From NCBI GenBank assembly GCA_964645205.1, contig CAZYBO010000004.1:248001-312000 (forward strand): a stretch of DNA of 64,000 nt. The letters run 5' to 3'. Shown here piece by piece: positions 6,546-15,241 of the stretch; the first letter of the stretch is position 1, and every line of letters starts with the position of its first letter. The stretch comes from CAZYBO01 sp964645205 (GTDB taxonomy: Bacteria; Pseudomonadota; Alphaproteobacteria; Rickettsiales; SXRF01). The translations under genes and the position numbers were made by a program. A model generated the notes under the pieces. It had not been told where the DNA came from, made no database searches, and was given only the letters and a program-made list of their open reading frames with translations.

Positions 6546-6553
6546 CATAAGGC
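6546..6553. repeat. Right target-site duplication of the transposon (CATAAGGC)
   Basis: Direct repeat of 3003-3010 immediately outside the right inverted repeat. Confidence 0.9.
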
Positions 6554-6586
6554 GCTATATTAACACAGATTAACTTCTTTGGAAGA

Positions 6587-8362
6587 CTAAACCACCGCCT
6601 GCATCATCGATTTGGAACCGTTCGTAATCGACATGAGCAGCGACACCGTCTGCGGCAGCACTTTCTGCATGTAGAACCGCGCAGTATCCAGCTTGGCATG
6701 GTAGAATTCCTTTTCCGCCCCGTTTACTTTGGCCAGCGCCACTTCCGCCTGTCTTGCCCACACATAGGCCATCACGACGAGGGCGAAGAGTTTTTGGTAT
6801 TCCACCGCACCGCCTGCGGCATCGTCGGGGTTGCCCATGCCTTTGGTGGCGATCCACAGCGTGGCCTGCTGCAAATATTCGATATGTTTTTGCAGCGGCT
6901 TGATGAATTCCTTCATCTCCGCATTGTCTTTGTGCTTTGCAATAAACGCATCCGCAGGATGGAAGAAGGAACGCAGGTAACGCCCCGCGCCCGGCGGCAG
7001 TTTGCGGCCGACGAGATCGAGCGCCTGCACGCCGTTGGTGCCTTCATAGATCATGGTGATGCGCGCATCGCGCACATATTGCTCCACGCCGTATTCCGCG
7101 ATGAAGCCGTAGCCGCCGAATACCTGCATGGCGAGGCTGGCGGTTTCAAACCCGCCGTCGGTTAAATAGGATTTCACGATGGGGGTGCAAAGCTGCACGA
7201 AATCGTCGCACTCCTTCTTCACCTCGGGATCGTGGTGGCGATGCGCGAGGTCGATCTTCAGCGCCATCTCCAGCGCCAGCGCACGCGAGCCTTCGGTAAA
7301 GGCGCGCATGGTCAACAGCATGCGGCGCACGTCGGGATGCACGATAATCGGATCGGCGGGTTTATCGGGGAATTTCGTGCCCGTGATGGCGCGCATCTGC
7401 AGGCGTTCCTTCGCATAGGCCAGCGCGTTCTGGTACGCCACTTCGCCGATGCCCAACCCCTGCACACCGACATAAAGACGGGCGGCGTTCATCATGGTGA
7501 ACATGGCGCGCATGCCTTTATGCGGTTCGCCGACCAGCCACGCCTTGCAGCCGTTGAACGAAATCTGGCAGGTAGGCGAGGCGTGGATGCCCATCTTATG
7601 TTCCAGCCCGTCGCAGCGGATGCCGCTTGGCTCACCGATCGAACCATCGGCATTGATATTATATTTGCTGGCGATAAACAGGCTGATGCCTTTCGTGCCC
7701 GCGGGCGCGCCGGGTAAGCGTGCAAGAATCAGGTGCACGATATTTTCCGTCAGCTCATGTTCGCCCGACGAGATGAAAATCTTGTTGCCTTCGATGGAAT
7801 AGCTGCCGTCGCCATTGGGCGTGGCTTTGGTGCGGATAAGCCCTAAATCGGTGCCCGCCTGCGGCTCGGTGAGGCACATCACGCCCGACCAGTGGCCGGA
7901 GACCATCTTCGGCAGGTATTTCTGCTTAATCTCGTCGCTGCCATGCAGCATAATCGCGTTATAGGCGCCGTGCGAAAGTCCCGGCGTCAGGCCGAAGGAC
8001 AGGTTCGCCGAGCAAACCATTTCCATCAGCGGCATGTTGAGCACGTCCGGCAATCCCTGCCCGCCATATTTCGGATCGCAGGTGAAGCTGGGCCAGCCGT
8101 TGACGACATAGAGATCGTACGCTTCCTTGAAGCCGTCGGGCATCGTCACTTTGCCGTTATCGTATTTCAGCCCCTGCTTGTCGCCCACCTCGTTGAGCGG
8201 GAACAGCACTTCCTCGCACATTTGCGCAGCGGCTTCCAAGAGCGGATCCATCAGCTCCGGACCGGCATCGGCGAAACCGGGAATATCCTTATATTGCGCA
8301 ACATTGAGGTATTCGTTCAAAACGAACTGGAAATCGCGGACGGGGGCTTTGTACTGGGGCAT
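6587..8362 (-). CDS. Acyl-CoA dehydrogenase, long form (FadE-like)
   Basis: FAD enzyme for the first step of fatty-acid beta-oxidation, making trans-2-enoyl-CoA and passing electrons to ETF. 591 residues from ATG 8360-8362, preceded by the ribosome site AAGGTGG; two in-frame GTG codons overlap that site and are unlikely starts. Family features: N-terminal helical domain, the FAD-contact region MCLTEPQAGTDLG near residue 160, KIFISSGEH in the beta domain, QVFGGYGFIAEYGVEQYVRD near 430, and an extra C-terminal helical domain. Its size matches Bacillus FadE (594), and FadN- and FadA-like genes lie within 7 kb. The transposon now separates it from the Tat-protein gene. Confidence 0.92.
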   Translation of the reverse strand: MPQYKAPVRDFQFVLNEYLNVAQYKDIPGFADAGPELMDPLLEAAAQMCEEVLFPLNEVGDKQGLKYDNGKVTMPDGFKEAYDLYVVNGWPSFTCDPKYGGQGLPDVLNMPLMEMVCSANLSFGLTPGLSHGAYNAIMLHGSDEIKQKYLPKMVSGHWSGVMCLTEPQAGTDLGLIRTKATPNGDGSYSIEGNKIFISSGEHELTENIVHLILARLPGAPAGTKGISLFIASKYNINADGSIGEPSGIRCDGLEHKMGIHASPTCQISFNGCKAWLVGEPHKGMRAMFTMMNAARLYVGVQGLGIGEVAYQNALAYAKERLQMRAITGTKFPDKPADPIIVHPDVRRMLLTMRAFTEGSRALALEMALKIDLAHRHHDPEVKKECDDFVQLCTPIVKSYLTDGGFETASLAMQVFGGYGFIAEYGVEQYVRDARITMIYEGTNGVQALDLVGRKLPPGAGRYLRSFFHPADAFIAKHKDNAEMKEFIKPLQKHIEYLQQATLWIATKGMGNPDDAAGGAVEYQKLFALVVMAYVWARQAEVALAKVNGAEKEFYHAKLDTARFYMQKVLPQTVSLLMSITNGSKSMMQAVV

Positions 8363-8519
8363 GATCACCACCTTAAAAAACAGGGATTTCTACCCTCTCA
8401 GTGTACCAGTCCAATGCTAACAAAATATTAAAAATCCACGACTTAATAAAGTGCTGGCCTTAAAATTACCCTTATCGTACAATCGGTTTGCAAAACAATC
8501 CACACAACAGGAAAAGCAT

Positions 8520-8945
8520 ATGTCAAAACCTGCACCTGCAAAAAAACCAGCATCCAGGAAGGAAGCCAATCCAGCAACTCTCCTTACCATGATTTTTTCT
8601 GCCGATGCGGGGGATGGCAATTACTGCATTGAACTTACCAAACATGGTGACAAACCGCCGACCATTACGCTTGCAATCCATATCCCCGAAAATCTGGGCA
8701 GGGTCGGCAGTGCCGCTTTGCCGGTTGATAAGGTACAATTTCTACCGAAGTTACAGGCCGAGTTGGAGGCACAGGGCTTTACGTACGATGCCTCGCAAAC
8801 CCGCCCAGACAGCCAGACCAATTATGTGTCCGTCACCTACACCCACGAAGATCGGGATATATTGAACAAGCTCGCAGCGGCGTTTAAAAAACTCGAAGCT
8901 AGGCCGCTGATGGAGAATGCGGGGCGTGAGCGCATATTAGGTTAA
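8520..8945 (+). CDS. Small protein of unknown function
   Basis: 141 residues from ATG 8520, with AGGAAAAG as ribosome site; an upstream in-frame ATG at 8451 lacks one. The N-terminus is lysine-, proline- and alanine-rich. The rest reads like a small alpha/beta domain: strand TITLAIHIP, helix VQFLPKLQAELEAQG, strand NYVSVTYTHED, then helix ILNKLAAAFKKLE. This strand-helix-strand pattern resembles parts of the unknown proteins at 12931, 13429 and 2226. No signal peptide. It converges with the DUF475 gene, 4 bases apart. Confidence 0.7.
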   Translation: MSKPAPAKKPASRKEANPATLLTMIFSADAGDGNYCIELTKHGDKPPTITLAIHIPENLGRVGSAALPVDKVQFLPKLQAELEAQGFTYDASQTRPDSQTNYVSVTYTHEDRDILNKLAAAFKKLEARPLMENAGRERILG

Positions 8946-8949
8946 GCAG

Positions 8950-9957
8950 CTAGTTCTGTCGGCCGCGTTTATATTTCACGCTCGACCACAACGACAGCAA
9001 AATGAATCCCAACCCTATGAATCCGGTGATAATTTCCGGTATATGGGCGATCATGCTGTAGAGCATGATAACCGCCAGCGCGCCGATGCCCCAATGCGCC
9101 CCGTGCTCCAGATACACATACTCGTCCAGCGTGCCCTTACGCACGAGGAAAATGGTGAGCGAACGCACGAAAAACGCGCCGATGCCTAAGCCCAGCATAA
9201 TGATCACCACATCCTTGCTGATGGCGAACGCGCCGATCACCCCGTCGAGCGAAAAAGACGCGTCGAGCAGGTTTAAATACATGAAGCCCATAAAACCGGA
9301 GTAAGCGACGGTTTTAACGCCTGCGGCTTGCGTTTCGTCGTTACCGACCAGCCCTGTCATGCCGTTTACCAGCACATACAGCACCACACCGATCACCCCC
9401 GCCACCACCATGCTGAAGCGCGAGGCTTCCGGGATGAACTGGGTAAGCACCAGCAGCATGCACAAAACGACCACCGCCTCGACCGATTCCAGCTTTCCCA
9501 TGCGCGAAAGCCTGCTTTCTATGAAACCTAGCCAGTGCAGATCCTTGGTGGCGTCGCAAACGAACTTGAGAAACACCATCATCAGGAAACTGCCGCCGAA
9601 AGAAGCGATTTCAATCTGCGAGGCCAGCACATGCTTGCTGTATTCCGTGGGATTCTCAAAGGCGAGCGTAACCACCTCGCCCATGCCCAACCCGGTGGCG
9701 GCGGCGACGATCACGATCGGGAACAAAAACCGCATCCCGAACACGGCGATCAGGATACCCCAGGTGAGGAACCGCTTCTGCCACAGCTCGTCCATATGTT
9801 TGAGCACGGCGGCATTGACCACGGCGTTGTCGAAAGAAAAACTCACTTCCAGCACGATAAGCAACGCGCAAATGACCAACCCCGGGAAACCCGCCCAGTA
9901 AAAGGCGACGATCAGCCCGATAACGGTGAAAATATTCGACCAGAAAAAATGCTTCAT
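8950..9957 (-). CDS. DUF475/TerC-like integral membrane protein
   Basis: 335 residues with about nine hydrophobic helices. The repeated acidic membrane motifs EVSFSFDNAVVNA (near residue 37) and LLDASFSLDGVIGAFA (near 230) are those of the DUF475 branch of the TerC superfamily, thought to handle metal ions (tellurite resistance, manganese export in relatives). The C-terminus is a short basic tail. No ter genes are nearby, so the substrate is not indicated. No clear ribosome site is visible before its ATG; it may be coupled to the gene ending 46 bases upstream. Confidence 0.88.
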   Translation of the reverse strand: MKHFFWSNIFTVIGLIVAFYWAGFPGLVICALLIVLEVSFSFDNAVVNAAVLKHMDELWQKRFLTWGILIAVFGMRFLFPIVIVAAATGLGMGEVVTLAFENPTEYSKHVLASQIEIASFGGSFLMMVFLKFVCDATKDLHWLGFIESRLSRMGKLESVEAVVVLCMLLVLTQFIPEASRFSMVVAGVIGVVLYVLVNGMTGLVGNDETQAAGVKTVAYSGFMGFMYLNLLDASFSLDGVIGAFAISKDVVIIMLGLGIGAFFVRSLTIFLVRKGTLDEYVYLEHGAHWGIGALAVIMLYSMIAHIPEIITGFIGLGFILLSLWSSVKYKRGRQN

Positions 9958-10003
9958 GAGCGGGAATATGCGGATTCACGAGAGAAAATGCAAGCGGAAC
10001 GAT

Positions 10004-10309
10004 CTAGCGGGCGTTCGCCACTACATTTTTGAGTTCGCGCTTAATATCCACAAGCCTAGGAGACAGGATAAACGATGTCCCGCCAGCAGATAGCGAACCA
10101 AGCGCCGCGACGAATTTTGTATCCATGGCAAACGTGGCGGCTACTTCGTTGCCGTCGGCACTGGTCTGGACATCCCTTGCAAGGGATGTAAGCGCCATTT
10201 TAACTTTGGTAATCGCGCTATTTTCCAGATTTTCAGGCTTGAATTTTGCCTTAATTTGTTTGCCTTCGCTGGAAAATTCAACATTTAACACAGGCACTTT
10301 ACTAACCAC
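10004..10309 (-). CDS. Small protein of unknown function (GTG start)
   Basis: 101 residues with no recognised domain and no signal or membrane segment. The start is taken as GTG 10307-10309, because a strong ribosome site GGGAGG lies 5 bases before it; the frame is open further up to an ATG at 10348, but that would place the ribosome site inside the gene. Alternating strands and a helix (ITKVKMALTSLARDVQ) suggest a small alpha/beta fold. It is downstream of the FadN-like gene on the same strand. Confidence 0.6.
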   Translation of the reverse strand: MVSKVPVLNVEFSSEGKQIKAKFKPENLENSAITKVKMALTSLARDVQTSADGNEVAATFAMDTKFVAALGSLSAGGTSFILSPRLVDIKRELKNVVANAR

Positions 10310-10317
10310 ACACACCT

Positions 10318-10336
10318 CCCAATATTTAATATTGGG
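10318..10336 (-). promoter_or_regulatory. Hairpin overlapping the ribosome-binding site of the gene at 10004
   Basis: A perfect palindrome, CCCAATAT-TTA-ATATTGGG, ends in the GGG that begins the GGGAGG ribosome site on the minus strand. Folding would hide half of that site. It could be a translational thermosensor-like switch or simply an operator. Confidence 0.45.
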
Positions 10337-10403
10337 TAAGTATATCATTAACGTACAAGCGCCAAAGGCGCATTATATGAAATTTTTGTGACAGAAATTT
10401 ATA

Positions 10404-12761
10404 TCAATTTCTCAGCGGCTTGCCTGTTTCCAGCATATGCTCGATACGCGCCAGCGAACCCTTGGATTTCACGAGTTCCATAAAGGCCTCGTATTCGAGA
10501 TCGAGGATTTGCTGCTCGGTCAGCGTTTCCGACATGTCGGTATCGCCGCCGGAGAGCACGCCCGCGAGCATCTTGCTGACCACCACGTCATGCGGCGTGG
10601 CTTTACCCGCAGCCGCGAAACCGTCCACCGCCATCGACAGCGCCACACGCGCGGTCGCGCCCGGCAGATGCAATGTGCCCGGTGCGGGCGGAACGTAGCC
10701 ATTCGCCATGCTTAGGCAGCGCGATTTCGCATCCGCAAGCACGCGCGCGCGGTTCATGCTGATCAAATCGCCCTCGCGCAGTATTTTCATATCGCGGGCT
10801 TCTTCGGCGGAACCACCCACTTTCGCGGTGGCAATGCCTTCAAATACTTTACTGATGGTGGGCATCGCACCACCGGTGGCGATCAGGCCGCCCAGCAACC
10901 CGGAAGACTCCTTCTGGCCGCCTAAATTACGCAACAGCATTTCTTTGCAGCCGCCCCATGCGGGAATCAGGCCGACGCCGACTTCCACCAAGCCGGGATA
11001 GGATTCCATATGCGCCTGCACGCCGTCGCAATGCAGCACGATTTCGCAGCCGCCGCCGAGCGCCATGCCGGACAGCGACGCCACCACGGGGAACGGCGCA
11101 TATTTCAGTAACATCATCGAATTCTGCCCGCGCTTGATCACGTCGCTGATCTGCGACCATGCGGCGATGTTGGCCGCCATGAGCACGAAGCCGAGATTCG
11201 CGCCGACGGAGAAATTATCCGCGTCGTTGCCGATCACCAACCCCTTGAAATCTTGCTTCACTTTTGCCACTGCCAGCTCGATCATGGCGAGGATGTCGGG
11301 ATCGACGGAATTCATTTTGGAGGTAAGCTCCAGACACGCAATGCCGTCGCCTAAATCCCACACGCTCGCGGAGCCGTTCTTCAGCACCGGCTTGGCGGTG
11401 AGTTTGATGTCGGCGAGCATCAGCGAACCCGCAGGCGGCACGATCACCTTATACTCGCCGCCGATAGTAAAGGCCTGCCGCTTACCGTCTTTCACATCAT
11501 AGAGTTTCTTGCCCGCCGCTTTCTGCAGGATAGGCGGGATGGTCTTGCCGTCCGCCTTCAATTTTTCGATAAACCAGTCCACGCCCATGCGGTCGATCAT
11601 CTCGAACGGGCCGTATTTCCAGCTATAGCCGAGGCGCATGGCGTCATCGACAGCCGTAATATCGTCGGCGATTTCAGGAATCAGCGAGGCGGCGTAATGC
11701 AGCGTGCCCGACAGCACCGCCCATGCATATTGCCCGCCAATGTCGGGGTGTGAAAGCAGCGATTTCAAGCCGGATTTAGCGGCATCGACGCTCGCCAGTT
11801 CCACTTTTTTGCCCTGCACATGGTACTCGCCGGTCTTGAGGTCGATCACCTCTTTGATTTTCTTGTCGCCTTGCTTGTTCAGGCGGTAAAACCCGCCCTT
11901 CCCTTTGCGGCCGGTATAGCCGTCTGCGATCATTTTCGTAATCAGCTCCGGCTGTTGGTAGGCTGCGCGGAACGCATCCCCTTCAGGCAGCGAATGCAGC
12001 ATGGATTTGGCGATCAGCGGCATCAAATCGATGCCCACGAGGTCGAACAATCCAAACACCCCGGTTTTGGGAATGCCGGCGGGCTTGCCCATCACGGCAT
12101 CCGCCTGTTCCACGGTTACGCCCAGACGCATGGCTTCGATCAGCCCGAGCGTCATCCAGTATACGCCGATGCGGTTGGCGATGAAGCCGGGCGTATCCTT
12201 GCATAAAACCACACCTTTTCCGAGCGCCACATCCGCGAATTCGCGCAAGTCGGCCAGCGATTTCGGATCGGTATCCTTGCTCCCCACCACTTCCAGCAGG
12301 CGCATAAAGCGCGGCGGGTTGAAGAAGTGGGTGATCATGAAATCTTTTTTGAAGGCCTCCGGTAAACCGCCTGTCAGTTCATGGATGGGCAGCGTCGAGG
12401 TATTGGAGGACACGACCGAGCCTTTTTTGCGCACTGCATCAATTTTGCGGTAGACGTCCTGTTTCACTTCCAACTTTTCGAGTACGGCTTCTACGATCCA
12501 GTCGCAATCCTTGAGCTGGTCGAGATGGTCTTCCAGATTACCGCAGGTAATCAATTTCACCTTATTTTTGTGCACAAATCCCGGCGGCTTGTTCGCCAGC
12601 TGCTTTTCCAGCGCTTTTTCGGTGAGCACGTTGCGATTTTTCTCCCCCGGCAGCACAATATCGAGCAAAACGACTGGAAATCCCGCATTGGCGATATGGG
12701 CGGCGATGCCGCTCCCCATCACACCGGAACCGAGAACTGCTATCTTTTTGATTTTACTCAT
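10404..12761 (-). CDS. 3-hydroxyacyl-CoA dehydrogenase / enoyl-CoA hydratase, FadN-like
   Basis: Multifunctional beta-oxidation protein of 785 residues: hydrates enoyl-CoA and oxidises 3-hydroxyacyl-CoA with NAD. The Rossmann motif AVLGSGVMGSGIAAHIANAG is at the N-terminus, followed by the dehydrogenase helical domains (NRIGVYWM near 195). A crotonase-like domain makes up the C-terminal 300 residues, with the oxyanion-hole region SLSGMALGGGCEIVLHCDG. This order is the reverse of E. coli FadB and equals Bacillus FadN (789 residues). It is not adjacent to the thiolase gene; two small unknown genes on the opposite strand lie between. Confidence 0.92.
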   Translation of the reverse strand: MSKIKKIAVLGSGVMGSGIAAHIANAGFPVVLLDIVLPGEKNRNVLTEKALEKQLANKPPGFVHKNKVKLITCGNLEDHLDQLKDCDWIVEAVLEKLEVKQDVYRKIDAVRKKGSVVSSNTSTLPIHELTGGLPEAFKKDFMITHFFNPPRFMRLLEVVGSKDTDPKSLADLREFADVALGKGVVLCKDTPGFIANRIGVYWMTLGLIEAMRLGVTVEQADAVMGKPAGIPKTGVFGLFDLVGIDLMPLIAKSMLHSLPEGDAFRAAYQQPELITKMIADGYTGRKGKGGFYRLNKQGDKKIKEVIDLKTGEYHVQGKKVELASVDAAKSGLKSLLSHPDIGGQYAWAVLSGTLHYAASLIPEIADDITAVDDAMRLGYSWKYGPFEMIDRMGVDWFIEKLKADGKTIPPILQKAAGKKLYDVKDGKRQAFTIGGEYKVIVPPAGSLMLADIKLTAKPVLKNGSASVWDLGDGIACLELTSKMNSVDPDILAMIELAVAKVKQDFKGLVIGNDADNFSVGANLGFVLMAANIAAWSQISDVIKRGQNSMMLLKYAPFPVVASLSGMALGGGCEIVLHCDGVQAHMESYPGLVEVGVGLIPAWGGCKEMLLRNLGGQKESSGLLGGLIATGGAMPTISKVFEGIATAKVGGSAEEARDMKILREGDLISMNRARVLADAKSRCLSMANGYVPPAPGTLHLPGATARVALSMAVDGFAAAGKATPHDVVVSKMLAGVLSGGDTDMSETLTEQQILDLEYEAFMELVKSKGSLARIEHMLETGKPLRN

Positions 12762-12930
12762 GATGTTCTTTTCCTATCGAGGGATGGGGACAGTCTACAG
12801 TATGCAGGTTTTCAGTTAAAAAACCTATAATGAAGCCCTGTCATTAAAATTTAACATTTCGTAACTATGATTGGGCGGGTGTATTGGCTATTCTACCGAT
12901 AGTTCCTTTTGAAATATCATGGAGATTGCG

Positions 12931-13410
12931 ATGCCCGATGCAGCCCCAGAGATTTTTACCATCGCCGGCGTGCCTGTTTCCGTAGGATCGAGAGGATTCT
13001 CTGGAATCGAGATTTCCATTCCGGCGACATCCGATGACGATGCAAAATTGGTGCTCGCCCAGTTGCAAAAGCGCATTAACCATAAATATGAAGCGCCATT
13101 CGAAGGTTCGACCGTCTCTGTAACCTATCGCTCTGAAGATGAAGGGATACGACATGTAAAGCCGCCGCTAACCCTGCGTGGAGTCATCGACGAATGCAAA
13201 GCGATGGCACAAGAATTCGATACGATGGATACGCTCAAACAGCATGCTGAACAAGCAGCGCAAGGCTTTGAACGCAGATTTGCAGAAAAAACCATAACCC
13301 CCTATCTGAATGACGCGGCGGCGCATCTCAAGCTGACCGACGAGCAAAAAGCAGGGCTGAAGGAAGCGTTGATCATAAGACAAATCCAGAGGTCTAATCA
13401 GAGAGGGTAA
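12931..13410 (+). CDS. Small protein of unknown function
   Basis: 159 residues from ATG 12931, chosen because GGAG sits 6 bases upstream; an ATG at 12919 has no ribosome site. N-terminal part: strand GIEISIPATSDDDAK, helix LVLAQLQKRI, strand STVSVTYRSED, a pattern shared with the protein at 8520 (NYVSVTYTHED). The C-terminal half is helical and charged (TLKQHAEQAAQGFERRFAEK). No domain known to me. Likely co-transcribed with the next gene, 18 bases downstream. Confidence 0.68.
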   Translation: MPDAAPEIFTIAGVPVSVGSRGFSGIEISIPATSDDDAKLVLAQLQKRINHKYEAPFEGSTVSVTYRSEDEGIRHVKPPLTLRGVIDECKAMAQEFDTMDTLKQHAEQAAQGFERRFAEKTITPYLNDAAAHLKLTDEQKAGLKEALIIRQIQRSNQRG

Positions 13411-13428
13411 CTTTACGGGAATACGATC

Positions 13429-14040
13429 ATGAATAATCCCTTTAGCCGATTTTTTAGAAAAAGCGGCAGACAACAGCCTTCCAGCGAGGCTATCCTCGCA
13501 GAAAACATGTTGCATGAAGAATGCAGCATCGGCGGCATCAAAGTCACGCTGGATAGTACAAAAACAAAAAAAGATCGTATCGAGGTGCGGCTTTCCGGCG
13601 GTAATTCCACTGAACATGGAGAAATTCTGCGTATGCTCCTCGACAGGCTTTCAGCCCGCTATGATCTCAGTTCGCGCCTGGCGAACGACTACACCGTACT
13701 GGAGAGCGCTGAAAATGTTTTTCAGCCCGGCGTTCCTAAAAATCTCCCGTTGAGATTCGAGCATGTCGTAGAAACGTGCGGCCAGCTCGCAACTGAAATC
13801 GATTCAAAAACCAGCCTTGCCGATGTGCTGGCAGGCGATCAAATGCTGCGCGCCTCATCGCACCGACAACAGGAAGAAGCAAGGCGCGCCGAAAAAGCGC
13901 ACCAAATCGTCCCGACCATTTTCGCCGGCGTGCTGGAATATTGCGCCAAGAACCATATTCCTATCGATGAGCAACACCATAAGGGTTTAATGGAAGCGAT
14001 GCTGAAATCCGCCGAAAAAGTCGTGGATAAGGTGCGCTAA
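13429..14040 (+). CDS. Protein of unknown function
   Basis: 203 residues. A basic N-terminus (NNPFSRFFRKSGRQQP) is followed by a small alpha/beta part (DRIEVRLSGGNSTEHGEILR, then MLLDRLSARYDLSSRLAND). A mostly helical C-terminus ends VVDKVR. No signal peptide. Its stop overlaps the convergent thiolase gene by 4 bases. It may be a diverged relative of its neighbour at 12931; similarity is in pattern only and needs a profile search. Confidence 0.66.
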   Translation: MNNPFSRFFRKSGRQQPSSEAILAENMLHEECSIGGIKVTLDSTKTKKDRIEVRLSGGNSTEHGEILRMLLDRLSARYDLSSRLANDYTVLESAENVFQPGVPKNLPLRFEHVVETCGQLATEIDSKTSLADVLAGDQMLRASSHRQQEEARRAEKAHQIVPTIFAGVLEYCAKNHIPIDEQHHKGLMEAMLKSAEKVVDKVR

Positions 14041-15161
14041 ATCTTCTCCAACACCGTGGCGATCCCCTGCCCGCCGCCGATGCACATGGCGGCAAGTGCG
14101 TATGTCCCGCCGGTTTTATGCAGCAATTGCGCAGCTTTACCCGTGATCCTCGCGCCCGATGCGCCGAGCGGGTGGCCGATAGCTACTGCGCCGCCTTCGA
14201 TGTTCACTTTCGCCATATCCAGCCCCAACTCACCGATGACGGAAAGCGCCTGCACCGCGAATGCTTCGTTCAGTTCCACAATATCCATATCCTTTACGGT
14301 AAGCCCTGCGCGTTTCAGCGCTTTCCGGCTGGCTTCCACCGGCCCCAGCCCCATGATTTCCGGCGCAAGGCCGGTCACGGCAAAACTTTTAATGCGTGCG
14401 AGCTTGGGCAGGCCGTTAGCATCCGCATAGGCTTCGCTGGCAACAATCACGGCGGCGGCGCCATCGGTCACGGGCGAAGAAGTCGCAGCAGTAACCGTGC
14501 CTGCGGCATCGAAGGCGGGATTCAATCCCGCCATCGCCTCTAGCGTGGTATCGGCACGCGGACATCCGTCTTTTGTCGTCGTGCCGCCTTTGTGGACAAT
14601 CGGGATAAGCTCGCCTGAAAGATCAGCTTTCAGCGCTTTCTGGTGGCTGGCAAGCGCGAATTCTTCCTGCGCTTTACGCGGAATATTGAATTTTTTGCAC
14701 AGCTGTTCGGCGGTCAGCCCCATCGACATATACGCCCCCGGCATAGAAGCGTATAAACCCGGATGCGGGCTGGGATTAAACCCGCCCATCGGCACGCGCG
14801 ACATGGATTCCACGCCTGCGCTGATAAATAACTCTCCCGCACCACAGGCAATCTTTCCTGCGGCCATATGGATCGATTCCATCGACGAGCCGCAGAAGCG
14901 GTTGACCGTCGCGCCGCCCACCGTCACCGGCAGGCCGCTTAAAAATACTACCATACGCGCGAGGTTCAGCCCCTGCTCGCCTTCCGGGAACGCGCAACCA
15001 AGCAGCAAATCTTCTACATCGTCACCCTTCACCGGCGTTTTTGCCAGCAATCCTTTAATCACCTGCGAAGCGATATCGTCGGCGCGCACCTTGGCCATTT
15101 CGCCTTTGCCGGCGAGCGTAAAGGGAGAGCGTGCATAGGCGCAGATGACGGCATGGTTCAT
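14037..15161 (-). CDS. fadA: Acetyl-CoA C-acyltransferase (3-ketoacyl-CoA thiolase), FadA-like
   Basis: Last step of beta-oxidation: cleaves 3-ketoacyl-CoA with CoA to acetyl-CoA and a shortened acyl-CoA. 374 residues from ATG 15159-15161, preceded by AAGGA; the frame extends to 15209 without a ribosome site. Catalytic elements are visible: the nucleophile cysteine in NRFCGSSMESIHMAA (about 87), the histidine in GGAVAIGHPLGASGARI and the second cysteine in CIGGGQG near the C-terminus. Slightly shorter than the usual 390. Divergent from the ferredoxin-NADP reductase gene, with 80 bases between. Confidence 0.93.
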   Translation of the reverse strand: MNHAVICAYARSPFTLAGKGEMAKVRADDIASQVIKGLLAKTPVKGDDVEDLLLGCAFPEGEQGLNLARMVVFLSGLPVTVGGATVNRFCGSSMESIHMAAGKIACGAGELFISAGVESMSRVPMGGFNPSPHPGLYASMPGAYMSMGLTAEQLCKKFNIPRKAQEEFALASHQKALKADLSGELIPIVHKGGTTTKDGCPRADTTLEAMAGLNPAFDAAGTVTAATSSPVTDGAAAVIVASEAYADANGLPKLARIKSFAVTGLAPEIMGLGPVEASRKALKRAGLTVKDMDIVELNEAFAVQALSVIGELGLDMAKVNIEGGAVAIGHPLGASGARITGKAAQLLHKTGGTYALAAMCIGGGQGIATVLEKI

Positions 15162-15241
15162 GGGAGTTTTCCTTGCTGAAAGGTGTTTTTTACAGTATGC
15201 CATCAACACCTTACTATTTCGTTACTATTGGAATTAAAACG

